Source: Omphalotus guepiniiformis
Taxonomy: Eukaryota > Basidiomycota > Agaricomycetes > Agaricales > Omphalotaceae
Direction: 5' to 3'
Assembly: GCA_028554645.1 (NCBI GenBank)
Contig: JAQOOI010000075.1
Location: 248,001 to 312,000, forward strand
Length of the DNA: 64,000 bases
Shown here: in pieces, positions 20,910 to 33,348 of the stretch
Position numbering within the stretch: position 1 is the stretch's first letter
How the letters are laid out: each line of letters starts with the position of its first letter
Position numbers and translations under genes: made by a program
Notes under the pieces: generated by a model
Seen by the model: only the letters and a program-made list of their open reading frames with translations
The model's database searches: none
What the model was told of the DNA's origin: nothing

Positions 20910-23813
20910 CTACAGTTTGGCCACGATCTTGCGCAATTCAGTCTTGAGGATCTTCCCAGTCGATGTTTTCTGTTCATAAAGGAACAAGGGATATAACGAA
21001 GGGGGCAAGGGGAACGAACAGCAGAGACTTACAGGAAGTTCAGGCACTACCTCTACCCACTCGGGGCATGCAAACCCAGGCAATCGTTTCTTTGCATGCT
21101 CCTTCAAATCCTGGGCAAAGTCGTGATGGCGGCCCGCCCACCGCGAAGTATGTTGGGGGTGCAAGATGACAAAAGCCATCGGGCGTTCGCCCCATTTTAC
21201 GTGAGGGCGGGCGACGACAGTGACCTCGAGTACGTGGGGGTGAGATGCGAGCTCTATCGTCCAACACACAGATGTAAAAAACATTCCGATGTCGCTGACT
21301 CTGAGAATCAGCACTCACCTTGTTCGATGGCTAAGCTAGACGCGTTCTATGTATCGGGTGAGTGGGTTGTACATATGAAACATGAAGGTGACTAGCCTCT
21401 CCTCCAGAGATGATAATGTCTGATTCGAAGTATTAGAAGTTGAGTATATCCGTTCACGCCCATACGATGACAAGCGCTTTACCTTTACTTCGATCCAACA
21501 CCGCTATAGAGCCGTCGGGGTACATAACCGCCAAGTCGCCACTCCCGAAATAACCTCCACGAAACGCTTTCTTCGTTGCTTCTGGATCACGAAAGTACTG
21601 CACGTCTTCAGCTTGAAATGGCAGATAATTGAAAGAGAATCGAGTGAACCTCTTTCATGACCAGATTGCCTCTGGTTACAATTTCTCCCATTGTTTTCCC
21701 GTCTTTGGGAACGTCAACGAGTTCATCTCCGATTGACTTGTTATCCTCTGGGCGGTAGACGACGCGTAGGTCGCCTGCGGTTGCTGCGGCGTGGCCTTGA
21801 CGAGCCATGAATTTGGAACGCTCCTCGAGGGATAGCGATTTCCAGCATGACTGTTCGTAGTTCTTCGTGAATGGACCATACGTCTTTTACTGTGCGTCAG
21901 TTTGATGAATGACTGGGAGGTAATTACAGTATGCGTGCGTACTTCGCTGTTGAAAGCCATTATTGAATGAAGTTAGGTAAGATGCTACACTAGGACAATA
22001 CCAAAAACAGAGGCTCACGTTAAACCATAAACATGGAGAGGTGATATGCCTATGTTCTCTAGCGATCCTATGAGATGAGCTGTTGGTGCAGCGCCTAAAT
22101 CCATCATGATCAGTCTCACTACCGATGTCATAAGTATCAGAAAAGTTACCGGCTATAAAGGTCCTTATATTCTGCGGCGGTTTCCTAGCTAAGGGGTCAT
22201 TCACGATTCCAATCTACAATTGAGTCAACAAATATACAAGTTCCAGAGTCTGTAATTGCACTTACCTGCACTGTCGGAGCAGCGCAGTAGTGTGTGACCC
22301 CAGAATGAAGAAAGTGATGCCAGATTTGTGTATAGTCCACAGTGCGCATGGTAATCTATAGGAGAAAAGTTCATAGTAGTAGGGGCAGCAAAGACGTTCA
22401 TTACTTACCTGTGTGGCGAACGCAAACGTGATTGACCAAGGAAATGTCCAGCCGGCAGCATGGAACATAGCAAGTATCCTGAATTATGAGAACGATAACG
22501 AATAAGCAACAGCATCTTGAACGTTTAAAGAGGAAGAAGCAAACACTGACCACAGGTAGGTCGAATCATGCGTCATCCTGGATCGCGTACATATGTAAGT
22601 CTGAACATAGGACAGTCGTAAGTATACATATATTCACCTTCCTTCAAACGCATTTCCGACACTAGCTAGATAACAACCTATCATATTGGAGAATCTGATA
22701 TCAGCAATGCCATGAGATGCTTTAGAGCTTCGCATACCTCGAAGAGTGGTTATTACGCCTTTTGGCTTCAGGCTCAAACTTAGAGCGAAATACGTACACG
22801 GAACAACATATGAATCCCACCTTGCCTGTGGTCCCCGATCTACGCAATTCGGCTGGTAAGTACGGATGTACTATAACGGAGTTGACGTACGTACGTATAA
22901 CAGAGAATGGCTGAGGCATTCTCATCGCTTTCAACGTCTAATCCGGCCCATCCCTTTTCCGCGCTGAAAAGTCGACCACCAGTGAGAAAGTCTTCGTATG
23001 GGTCGCCGGCTCTACCCGTGTCGTTCGAAACGATGAACGGAACCTTCGTTCCTTGTATGAGGTGAAGAAATTCGTGGTCGATGAGTATTAGTTTGGCTCC
23101 ACTATGTTCTGCAAAAAGTAACATCAGAAAGAGAGAACTTCCGGCGATAACGTAACCGAGAAAGTCATACCTATGATATATTGTACGTCTGAAGGCTTTA
23201 GGCGGATGTTGATGGCAGTCGCAATAGCTCTGGCAGCAATAATACCCTGCATCGCGTCTAGAGACAGAAGAATATGTTTAGGGCACCTTGCTAGATGTCC
23301 TCAATTGTTACATGCCTGCCATCATCGGTCTATAGTATGAGGGAAACAACAGCGTTCAGATAAACGGGTGAGACAATATCACTGGGAGACGTACACATTG
23401 GGAGCTATAACTGCAACTCTATCACCAGGATTGATTTCCGCCTTCTTCAAGGCGTAAGCTAAGTTTTGAACGCGTTGGGCCCTACTGGACGTAAGTTCAG
23501 TGCGAGAGGATAGTATGCCACTAACTTACCATACAGCGTAAGTGTAGAAGACAGGATGGGAAGCATCAGGATGAGCAATGGCAAGCTTCTGTGGATATAT
23601 GAGGGCAGCTCTGAGCAGGAATTGTAACGGATTCTACGTGAACCGTCAGCTTTCAAAAGTACCATTTCTCAGAAATGAGTTTGTTCGCACCAAAGGATGA
23701 ATATGAACAGGAAGATTGGGAGGAATCCTCTGCTTTAGCCCGACATTATCTGGTGGAAAGCTTTCTTGGGTTGGAGTAAAGTCTTTGAAGGCAGGTGAGC
23801 AGGTGAATACCAT
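20910..23813 (-). CDS. Peroxisomal-type acyl-CoA synthetase (AMP-binding ligase)
   Basis: This is an adenylate-forming enzyme that would activate a carboxylic acid to its CoA thioester through an acyl-AMP. It is split by more than a dozen short introns. After splicing, the N-terminal domain reads through IYPQKLAIAHPDA, RVQNLAYALK and PGDRVAVIAPN. The AMP-binding P-loop is rebuilt across two introns near 22.75-22.9 kb as YTSGTTGKPKGV. Later segments are LPMFHAAGWTFPW, ISPLHVYGLTETYGPF and KDIIISGGE-type residues. The C-terminal domain has LEVTVVARPHVKWGE and KTSTGKILK with the catalytic Lys. The protein ends in AKL, a canonical PTS1 signal, so peroxisomal import is likely. Substrate is unknown; medium-chain or branched acids are possible. 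The start codon at 23813 lies 221 bp from the divergent lyase-like gene. Confidence 0.88.
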
Positions 23814-24034
23814 AGTTGATTGTGGGAGATGAACTTGGGGTCCGGCGTTTCCTTCCCCGCAATATACCCCGCACTTTAATCTTATCTTATCATCCATTAT
23901 GTAAGCAATCAGTCTCATACATTAGGGTCAACGAAAACGAACATTCCGACAGAACATCACTTGTTCTGTTACCACAATTACTATTCCAAGCTGGAACTTG
24001 GCCCGCCTTTACTGTCGTTAAGCACAATTCATCT
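23814..24034. promoter_or_regulatory. Divergent promoter between the acyl-CoA synthetase and the lyase-like gene
   Basis: Start codons lie head to head across 221 bp, so the two genes probably share control sequences. No individual element was recognised. Confidence 0.45.
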
Positions 24035-26418
24035 ATGCTTTCATTCTCTTATGTTTTACTTGTTTTGGCTGTTGTTGATTGCACCTACGGTATGTGTTGG
24101 ATAATCTCATCAGTAAGCCTCAAATATGACTTCGTTTTTAGCGGACGGCACCGACTGGGTGAGGCCGGAATATGTCCTGCAACAATCAAACACTCGTGAT
24201 ACTTCTACAAGTGCTGCTCGGTCCTCAATCTCTCGTGGCGCGCGTACATACGCCAATGCTGGCCCGTGGAGTGCGTGTTCAAGTGTATTCCCTGCTAATC
24301 AATGCTAATTAATTTTCAGCTGTAACTAATAATAAAGGCGTGAATGCTGCAAGCGGCGATAAACATGATTATCTGAGTTGGGCGCCCTAGTGAGTCTATC
24401 CGGACTTACAGAAATCTTGAGGGGTCTCATCAGTCGGACTCGCAGTCACTGGCCGGACTGTAACTGGTGTCCAAAATCTAAACGCACTCGTCCCGCTCAT
24501 TTTGGTGATAAAACTATCCACAATATGGACGTTGAAGACTCTTCTCAATCAAGACATGACTCTGGACCAGTCAAAAACGATTCGGACGTGGCCTCTTTCA
24601 ATGCTAGGCGTTTTCATGCTACCTTTCCCGCTTCCCACAACCGGATGATTCGCTCTAGAAGAACGTTTCCTTTGGACACCACGGAGAGCTCACCAAATTT
24701 TCAAAGCGTCAAAAGCGTCTCTCAGCCGTCGTCGGTTACACCAGAATCGGCTTTAGCGTTAGACGGTGTGGCTTTGCCTCAAGCACTACTAGGCGTTCCT
24801 CCGAATCAAGCTTATCCTATCGTTTCTCAAGCTGAAGTTCCAACTACTACTCCCGGTATTTCTACGAGCGAACACTCATCTGCAGACCTGGTCTCAGTAC
24901 AGGCTGCTACGCCCACCTCCAAAAGCTCTTCTTGTACACCTTCTCCGACGACCTCTATGGCTCCCTCCGCGAGTACGTCCTTAACAGTATTACGGTAAGA
25001 AGTTACTCATCCTCGATAAACAGCATGGACGACGTGTCCCTATGAACAACGTGACGGTGTGTGCTATTATATATGCAATCATTTTATTTGCTGATCTATT
25101 CTTCAGGACAAGTCAATCCCGATGTCCGCACTCTTGTTAGTCCTGGCGCTATCAACAATGTTGCTCAAAGTGTTCTATACAACGCTATCACGTACGCTTT
25201 AGAAGGAAGTACTTCTGGCTCTCAAACCGCTGTCAACTTCATCAAGACTTTCTTTCTGGACAAAGAGACGATGATGAACCCCAATATGAACTACGGACAA
25301 GTTGTACGCGGGCCTGGACTCGTTACAGGAACATTTACCGGAGTATTGGACCTCAGGGGGATGGTGAAGATAGTGAATGGCCTCCAAATCCTCAAAGCAA
25401 GTGCAAGCCCGGACTGGACACCAGATTTCGATGAGGGGTTGACAAGCTGGTCCTCCGAATATAGTCAATGGTTGACTACTTCCCCGATAGGACAGGTGAA
25501 TGGACTGTAATTCTCACGAACGTTCACTAATGCCCCAATAGAAAGCTCGCTCTCGGCCAAAGTGAGTTATTCGTTTTAGTACTCATTCGTTCGCTAATTG
25601 CCTGCCGTAGTAATCATGGTACTTTCTATATCGTGCAGCTAGCAGCATTACACGTTTACTTGAAAGATATCGACGGTGCTAAGGCACTTATTACGGACTT
25701 CATGAAGAATAATTTCCAAGATCAAATTGCCAAGTCCGGCGAACAACCATTTGAGGCGGTTCGAACGCGACCTTTTCATTATCGTTGTTTCAACCTTGTA
25801 AGCAAACTCAGCATACATTCGAAAGATCACGCGCTCAACTTGACCTTGATTTTTCTAGGAGGCCCTCATTGTATGCTTCTATCCTGATTTCCTGATTCGG
25901 ACCTAAAGTGATAACTTGTGTCAAGGCCGTTGCAAAGGTCGCAGATGAAATCGGCATGAATTTTTGGTCTATGCGGAGCAAATATGGGTAGGGAGCGCAA
26001 TCAATATGCTGGATAATGTCAGGGCTAAACCAAGTAACTTCTAAGCGCAACGATCCAGACTGCCGTGGACTTTTTACTCGGTGTTGATCCTGGGAAGGAA
26101 GATGCAACTGAATTGGTGCCACACGTAGCTGCTGCATTGGCTGCTTATGGGGATCATCAAGGAAAATACAAGAAATTTTTGGGCAAGTATCAATATCAAG
26201 ACAAACCATATTGGTTCTATGATCAACCGTCCGCGTTTCGGAATGCACCTTCGTCCAAGTCGAACAAGAGGGATGGAACGGCGACGGGAGATGTACAGCT
26301 GCCTGAGCCTGATGTGTTTGTATGTCCTCCAGTCTTTGGACTTGGAGAACCGGTTGAATTGGACAATGGGGTGTTCGTGACGTGTGATGAGGTGAAGCCG
26401 TATTTCCTTGGAGAGTAG
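24035..26418 (+). CDS. Secreted alginate-lyase-like enzyme (PF05426-type)
   Basis: A signal peptide (MLSFSYVLLVLAVVDC) starts the first exon at 24035. Spliced exons then give DWVRPEYVLQQSNT, GPWTVTNNKGV, SGDKHDYLSWAPY followed by HWPDCNWC across an intron, a long Ser/Thr-rich stretch, TWTTCPYEQRDGQVNPDVRT, ALYNAITYALEGS-like helices and NNHGTFYIVQLAAL. Next come FEAVRTRPFHYRCFNLEALI, FWSMRSKYGATIQTAVDFL and a C-terminal acidic region. The NNHG-Tyr and RPFHYRCFN blocks are typical of the alginate/chondroitin lyase alpha-toroid family. Two exons are tiny: 25542-25561 (20 nt) and 25859-25870 (12 nt, EALI). In fungi such proteins are secreted and their true substrate is unsettled; a uronic-acid polymer of the cell wall or of plant or algal debris is possible. 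A YHWPDC motif stands where YWWPDC is usual. Confidence 0.83.
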
Positions 26419-27210
26419 TACATGTGCGCGATAGTTCTGCACACCGTGCGGCACGTCAGAAATACAATCTTATGAGTTTCAAATCGATGCATGATGTATT
26501 CCACATTCTGGTAGTAACATGAGTGTGATGGAGATCAGCACCCAAAATTCTATGTACTGTATATGAGATTAACATTTTGCGTGGATTCTGCTAAGTATGT
26601 ACCTATCCACCTCGACGAAAAAAGCGACTAGAATGACATAACGAAGTAGGGGTGGCGGATTGTCAGATAACCCCAAGACGTCCGCGTCAGTTCTTACGGT
26701 TGAATGCCTTGAAAAATTCTTACTTAGAGTACTAGTAGCTATAGGAACAAAATGCCCCTAGGCTTCTGAATTAAAAGCGTAACAACACAAATCATGATGA
26801 GCGATACTAATGAGTTAGCGAGTCTCGAGTAGTAAGTAGTTGTGTTCAACAGTAAGGACGAGAAAAATCTTCAACTTGAACTTGAATGAAAGAGCGTGAG
26901 GATATATGAATATATGAATACATGGAATAAAGTAGAAATGTGTAGTACAAGTGTCTTGTTGGAGGTGAATACTATGAAGTCACAGGAAATGCCGGAAAAC
27001 CCTGGAACCCAAAGATATAGATTGAGAGTGAGAAGTAATGAATGAAATAATATCGTAATCGTGACTCGGACCCACAACCACAACCACGCTGCGTAATACT
27101 AACAAAAAAAATTAAGGAGATGAAACAATGCCAGACAGTCATGGCACTAGTAGTTCTCTGGTTCTCCGACCAAACGAGAAACAAAAAGAAAGGCGGAGGG
27201 GGAGATGTCA
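26419..27210. other. Intergenic between convergent genes
   Basis: AT-rich sequence between the stop of the lyase-like gene and the stop of the minus-strand gene at 27211. Only 3' UTR-like sequence is seen. Confidence 0.4.
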
Positions 27211-29392
27211 TCACCCCAAGAAAGCCATCTCCGTCATCCTCCTCGTCTCATCATCCTCTATAGCATTCATCTCAAAGAGTATACTCCCTCGACTATGCAT
27301 AGTAGGACTTATAGCCTGTCTGGCGATGGGCCTCTGCCGCGGACCGACACCCGTCGTCCGACCGTCCGAATTAACCATTCCTCTTCCTCTACCACCAATA
27401 CTCGACGCCATCCCACTTGTCACAGCAACAGAATCGGGGGCCTGAGAAGTCTGATTCGCCAACGACGCCGGAGCAGTAGGCGATGCAGGTAGATGTGACG
27501 CATCAAACCCATGATGACCCTTGGACGGTTGACCCCCCTTCGCACTACTTCCCCCTCGAGACAGTGTGCCGACGACTGTACGCCTGAAATTGGAAAACGA
27601 TGTCGACTTGCTCAGTTTCGGCGCGGTCCGTCCTTCGGCCAAGTTCGTCGAAGAATCATTGCCTCTCTTGAAGAGAGTTAGCGACATGCGTCGCTCCCCC
27701 TTCTCTTTCATCATCGCGGCATGCCCATTCGGGTAGTTAGGATCCACAGTAGCACTTCGCCGAGGAATAGGAGTACCAGCTAACGACTTCTCCTTCGTCA
27801 CCCCAAACTCCTCAATCGCATCAGCGATTGTCTCGGTATTTATCGAGAGCCCGAACCCATTGCTATCTTCACCAGGACTCTCCACGATGACAGGAATATT
27901 TCGTTCATTGGTCCACGTCTTAGCCAACGCGTTGGGCTTCGATTTATTCGTACCAAGGCTCAAAGCGGAATCTAACGTGACCTGTGATGAGGTGTCAAGT
28001 GAGGGCGTAGCGATGGAAGAAGACTCGTCCGACTCCGAGGAACCGGGACCAGGCACAGTTCGCGACCGGCTGCGACTTCGAACCGCGGGAGGTGCAAGGG
28101 ATCCGCCTTCAGCGCAAGAAGAGGGAGAAGTGGGTGATGCAGTAGGTGAATGGGGCAGCGGCTCGGTAGGAACGATAAGTTTGGGTCGTCGCGAAGATGA
28201 AGAAGAGGAACGAGGTGTAACCCCTTTCGCTGTGGAAGATATGCTCTTTGCGCTTTTTACTGATGAAGGCGACGCTGGGGAACTCCCTGAGGGAACAGAA
28301 GGCAGAGAGATGGGTGGGGGGACGGGTTTACCAGATTTGACACTTGAAGCGTCGGATTTCTTGGTAGTTGGAGAGGGCGGGAGCGGAACAAGAAAGGCTT
28401 TAAACTCGGGATCAGACGGTGACGATGTTAGCTCAGGTTGGTCCGAGGTATCAGGATCTGCTAAAGTAGAGCCGGAAGTGGAAAACGCGACTAGTGGGGC
28501 AGCAGCCTTCTCGAACCGCACAGAGACAGGTGATGCTATGGGCGATTCAACTTCTACTACCGGATCAAGTGACGGTCGAGGTTGCCCCGGAGCTGTTGAC
28601 GACGAGACCCCGCCGAACTTGAACGACGCTAGTTTTTCTCGCTGTAGAGCATCAGCAGATTTACCGTTCTTGGACTCCCATTCTTGCTTGATCCGATTGG
28701 CAGCGGTAACACCAGCATCATCGAGTGCCTCTGGAGGAGTTGCATACACGATTGATATTCGACGATCTTGCTCACGCTCCAGACTACTGAGATCTTTTGC
28801 AGGCAAAAGACCTCTCTCGCGCAAAGCTGCCTCTCGAAGGTGACGAGATGATGCAGTAGGGTGAGGAACGCGATGGGGAGGGGTGTCAGGAGAGGATCTC
28901 AGTAATGTGGTGGATATACGTCTGATGAGGGAATGGCTTGAACTAGGCTGTGAATGTTGAGGTCTAGGGGCAACAATGAGATGGTAACGTTCAGAAAGAG
29001 CACAGCTAAACGAACTCGTTAGAACGATGCGTCGCTTTCTTCTCAGAGGGTGCGGAGTTCTCAGATGATCTGTTTGTACAGAAAGTAAGAACAACGGCTG
29101 TTTCTTGAAATAAGTGAAATACAACTCGCCTTGTCGGAGCTGGAGGGAGGGCCTTTTCCTTTAAATCTGGCTTGGTGACTGCAGCAGCTACATCTTGTCT
29201 AGATTTGGACTTGGAATCGACGGCGAGGTTCGATCTGGAAGCAGATTTGGACAAAAGACTCGAGAAAAACGACTTGCGACCCTTGAGCGAGAAACTCTTG
29301 AGCGAAGACGGGTTCGATTTCGTCGAGCCGGGACCTGAGGCTCTGCTAAAGAATAGCGGTCGTGGGGGAGACATATCTGTAGCAGGAGCCAT
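27211..29392 (-). CDS. Large Ser/Pro/Lys-rich disordered protein
   Basis: The first exon starts at the ATG at 29392 (MAPATDMSPPRPLFFS) and runs to about 29132. The main exon starts near 29008 and is open to 27211 with roughly 600 codons. The intron between them ends at TTTAG, 12 nt after a CTAAC branch site. The only donor that keeps the frame seems to be GCGAGT, a GC-type donor, so this junction is uncertain. The main exon begins with SERYHLIVAPRPQHS and RISTTLLRSSP, which look ordered, then becomes a long low-complexity tail rich in SP and TP sites, with a more structured-looking end (RGSILFEMNAIED). I do not recognise the family. A 327-codon antisense frame inside it is a shadow. Confidence 0.7.
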
Positions 29393-30373
29393 CTTTTTGC
29401 TTTGCTTCACTTGAGAAAGGAGAAGAAAGTTGACATGCGTCCCTGAGGGTATATATAACACCAGAAGGACAAGATCACGGAGCTACTAGAGTCAGCTGAA
29501 GGGAACGAATAAGGGTTGAACGGAGGGAAGAACGAAGAAAAGGTATCCAGCAACGAGCAGGAGAAGGGCGGGCGTATCAAGAAGAAACGTGGAAAATGAG
29601 AGAGCATCTTTTATAGACACTTCTATGTTGGACCCTAGGCGAGGTTCACTGTTTTGTTTGAGAGTGTGAATCATATTTTTCCCCACAATTATGCATCTCA
29701 GATCGATCTACTTCCTTTTTGGGTTAACTTTCCTGCACAGTTCGTTTTCATATTTTCTGCTTCTGGTAAATTTTTTTGTCCTGTTCTTGCCCTGATTTCT
29801 TGCCTGCATGTATGTACTGCTCTCCTTGTTCCTCGTGACGAGAGAGAGTCACCAAACCTTTAATTTCGAATTTTGAAAGCTCTGAACCGCTGAACGGAGT
29901 TAGATTCCTTGTCTCCGAATTCCATCCATCCTTCCCACTCAACCGACACTCACTACGCTGCGCAAGTATGAATACTACAACTTCAAACCCCGTAGCAACA
30001 GTTTGGTTTTTGCAGCAGTTTTATGAATTTTCCCGCTCCGCGGACTCTTTTAATATATTACTTACGCCATTCTCACCAACAAGTCTAAATCACTCCATGT
30101 ATATTGAACAGCTTCTTTGGGAGTATTCGAATCATCTTACTGCTTCCTCTGTCACTGCTTCCTCTGTCCAAACGTCGTCGTCCACCTTCCACCAGTCTAC
30201 ACATTCTTCTCCATCCGGAGCCGTCTGTGAAGTTCGGAGCGCGCGCCCGTTATGCTCACCCCTGCAACCATGAAGTGGACCAAAGAGAAAAGGAAGGGAG
30301 CTCGAAAGCGAAGCCTCTGAGTATCAGATGGTCAATGACAGTTTGACATGATCGGAGGAAATTGAAGGTTCGC
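29393..30373. other. Upstream flank, no gene seen
   Basis: This contains the promoter of the minus-strand gene starting at 29392 and then AT- and T-rich sequence. Short frames on both strands have no protein character. Confidence 0.35.
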
Positions 30374-30980
30374 TCAAGTACTCCACTCTGGAGGGTTCAT
30401 ACCAGGTTCATACATACTTGAGCTCGACAGAGAGGTATATTCTTCCAACTCGTTGAACATCTGAGAAAAATCGTAGGAATACTGTGTCTTCCCGAACTGT
30501 TCGTCAATCATCTTCTTGGCGACTGACCATAATATGAGAGAGTCGCGTACGTAAATTCCGGCGTCGGTGAGTTCCTGATCCTAAGTACACAGAGGAACGA
30601 CCAGCCGGATCTGTTCTGCAAGTTGCTTAGTTCATACCTTTGAATATGGGTGCATCACATACTGTACCTGCTCAGGACCATATGTACCCCTAGCAATGAC
30701 AGGCAGCCTCGACAGTCGCATGCGGACCCCGAACTTGCATCCAACTCGCGAGCCTACGTATAGGTAGCGTGACCCCAAATTCACGCGTACAACCGCGGCA
30801 AAAGCAACAAATAATGAACTGACACCAGATTGAGGTAAATTCTGGAAAAATTCAAAGTTGGGCTCGGAACAAACGATCTTGTGACCTTCTCGAGTCGTCT
30901 CTGCATCAGCCTGTCTCGATTCTCCACAGCCTTCGGGAAGGCTCCTCTTCCCGGTCAGCTCTCTGCATCAGCCTGTAGCT
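30374..30980 (-). CDS. Unrecognised spliced coding stretch (5' end not found)
   Basis: Three minus-strand exons fit together without a frame break. One runs from about 30980 to 30826 (with GHKIVCSEPNFEFFQNLP), the next is 30753-30638 (GVRMRLSRLPVIARGTYGPE, QYVMHPYSK), and the last is 30580-30374 (DAGIYVRDSLILWSVAKKM, FGKTQYSYDFSQMFNELEE), ending in TGA. The introns are 72 bp (donor GTGTCA) and 57 bp (donor GTATGA, acceptor CTTAG). The last exon is exactly 69 codons in the frame set by the previous one. The residue pattern is protein-like, with amphipathic helices at the end. I find no start codon with confidence and cannot name a family. It may be a small gene or the surviving 3' part of a broken one. 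Confidence 0.45.
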
Positions 30981-33348
30981 TAAATATGGATACTGTACCA
31001 TACGATACCTTACGTAGACTGGTACCGAGTCATTACTGACAATGAACACACTATGACGGTGACTTGTCGCACCCTCAAATCTTCACCATAGGGACTCATA
31101 TGATGTCGCCTGATGATTCCCTTTATAGGGCTGCCTCGCGGAAATGGCTTTACCATTTTACTATATTACCGGCATAAGGGATGAAGGATTTCAACATCTT
31201 GAAAACCTCTTGATTGGGAACAAGTACATCCGTGCAAGGCTGCAAAGCCACACAACCCATGCCCACAGATCAAGTACTCGCGAGCAAAAGATCAAAATGA
31301 TATCCACAGTCGCTGCGTAAACTGCTATGTACGAGGACAGGCACCCGGGACTCGGAGCACCGTATTGCGTATGTACCCCTGTGATACAGCGACCAATTGA
31401 TTTTTGATTGGTGAGTTCTTAAACCCTGTGAAATATTGAAACCCAAATCGCGATTTGTGCAAGGAGCTTTGACATGGAGTGTGTCGGATGATGATCGTGT
31501 GGGCTCTTGAGATCCGGAATTCCTCCTCTGTTTGCAACCCGCTGCTCGCTGCTGTTCCATTGCACCATAAGAAAATATGGGTACAAGACAGGAGAGAGCG
31601 TCGGATGTTGATAAAGCAGCCATTGTCGCAGGGACACATCATATGACGCACGAATCTCGGATTACGACGTGTTACAGCGGCATTTACTGTCAAAATGGTG
31701 CATAGGAACGCTGCGCAGTGCGCGCTGAACCTCCCTACCATACATTTCGAGCCCGTTCAGTCGGCAAGTGTTCAGTTCGCCGATACCACGGTAAGCGGGA
31801 AAGGCGGGACCCAAGCAAGCTCCTAAGAAAACATAACCAGCAGAGGGTACACAAGAGCGGCCGGGCTTCGGAAGTCCACCCGTCTTGTACAACAACTATC
31901 AGGCCAATTAACCGTTGCAATTCCAGCTCTAAGTCCGCAGAGGGGACGCGTATCTGTGTACACGACACAGTGCGAACGGGATGATATGAACGAGGATGCG
32001 TATTTGCGCATTCAGTTGATGCATCGCCTGCTGTACGTGGTCTCATCAAAATTCCATATTCAAGTTCTAATATACAATATGGTGAGTCCCCAAGCGATAT
32101 TTTATGTGTATCTATACTCGTACCTGAGGGTTTCCATTGACTGCTATGTGTAAAGCCCGCCGATGAGCTCCATTCGGTAGATGTGCGTCGATATGTTCGT
32201 GAGCGTTCCGTCTTTGGGTCATCTCAAGTAAATTGGTACCGAGGATTCATCGAGAACAACAACGGAAGCGTTGAAGGAAATTCAGATTCAAAGTATTACC
32301 AGCTAGTGCAACAAATAAATTCGGGTGTTAGTTGGAGCATGAGAACGGCGAGTACTTACGCACAATTTGGTCTAGCTTCTAAAGCGTAGACCGACGCACT
32401 ACTCATGAAACCTGCGGCCCATGTATCTCGTAATCCCCTAACTTAGCAAGTCTAAGGGAACTAACATTTTAGCAAGTATCTCGAGCGAACTCGAATGCAT
32501 ACACGGACCTTCAGCGCTCAGCAGCTGCAGGGTGACCGTGGACATCGTCCAATACAAGCGGCACATGAAATTCGACATCCAGTACGGTGTATGTTTGTCC
32601 CATACTCAGCAAGCCGCACGGAAAATCCAGAAATGACATATTGACAGCGTCAATGATAAAAAAAATTAGCTCGTAAACGCCGTCGACCCGATGTCAACCA
32701 GATCGACCCGTATTTCGTGGCCGGACTTTAACGGCACCGGTGTGGCACCCATGACGACTTTGGAACACCATGAAAAGTCTGTTCCGACCCTGAGATCGAG
32801 CCACGACACAGAGGTTGAGCAAGAGCGCGCAAGACCATGTCGTAGGTTATGATCAAATGGTACGATTCGATGTACGTTTGCTGCTAGTCTTGGCTGTCAA
32901 GAATGGCGCGTAGCGCCCCTGTAGGGTGTATATATGCACTAACTGGAGGTGAGGTTTTGGGAATCTATCGGGGAGGTTTGAATGTGCGGCGACGGACCCG
33001 CAACGGACATAGAGAGACGAGACATTGAGAAAAGCTTTGAGGTTTCTTTCGAGCGATGAATGAATTGCTGCGTGAGGCTCCTGGAGGTAACACAATTCCA
33101 GAATAATTATGAAACCCGGTCTTTCGTCCAGTTTGATTTGTTGGGTAGCATTGAGAGTCAGGAGATAGTCCCGATATTGTCATTGGGTAATATCCTGAGC
33201 GCCATAATGTAAGTACCATATTTGAGATGGATCGTAGCGAAGAAAGACCTGAAGATGAAAGTCACGGTGCTGCTGCAGATATGAAAACCACATCACGTGC
33301 GGATGGCCCAGATTCCACGGTTTACTGTTTTACGGTCCTTCGAATTCA
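30981..33348. other. Gene-poor region with ambiguous short frames
   Basis: A 16-bp phrase, CTCTGCATCAGCCTGT, occurs at 30899 and again at 30961. Around 32.2-32.85 kb both strands show open, moderately protein-like frames: + strand NWYRGFIENNNGSVEGNSD, and on the minus strand a run with GATPVPLKSGHEIRVDLVDI. Neither could be resolved into a complete gene, so none is called. Confidence 0.35.

Noticed and set aside
27860..28843. A 327-codon open frame on the + strand
   Set aside because: It lies antisense to the Ser/Pro-rich gene at 27211-29392. Its Glu/Gly-rich composition is what the reverse complement of Ser/Pro codons gives.
32516..32848. Protein-like frames on both strands, one with KSGHEIRVDLVDI
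   Set aside because: Both strands are open and neither could be completed to a start and stop with good splice sites.
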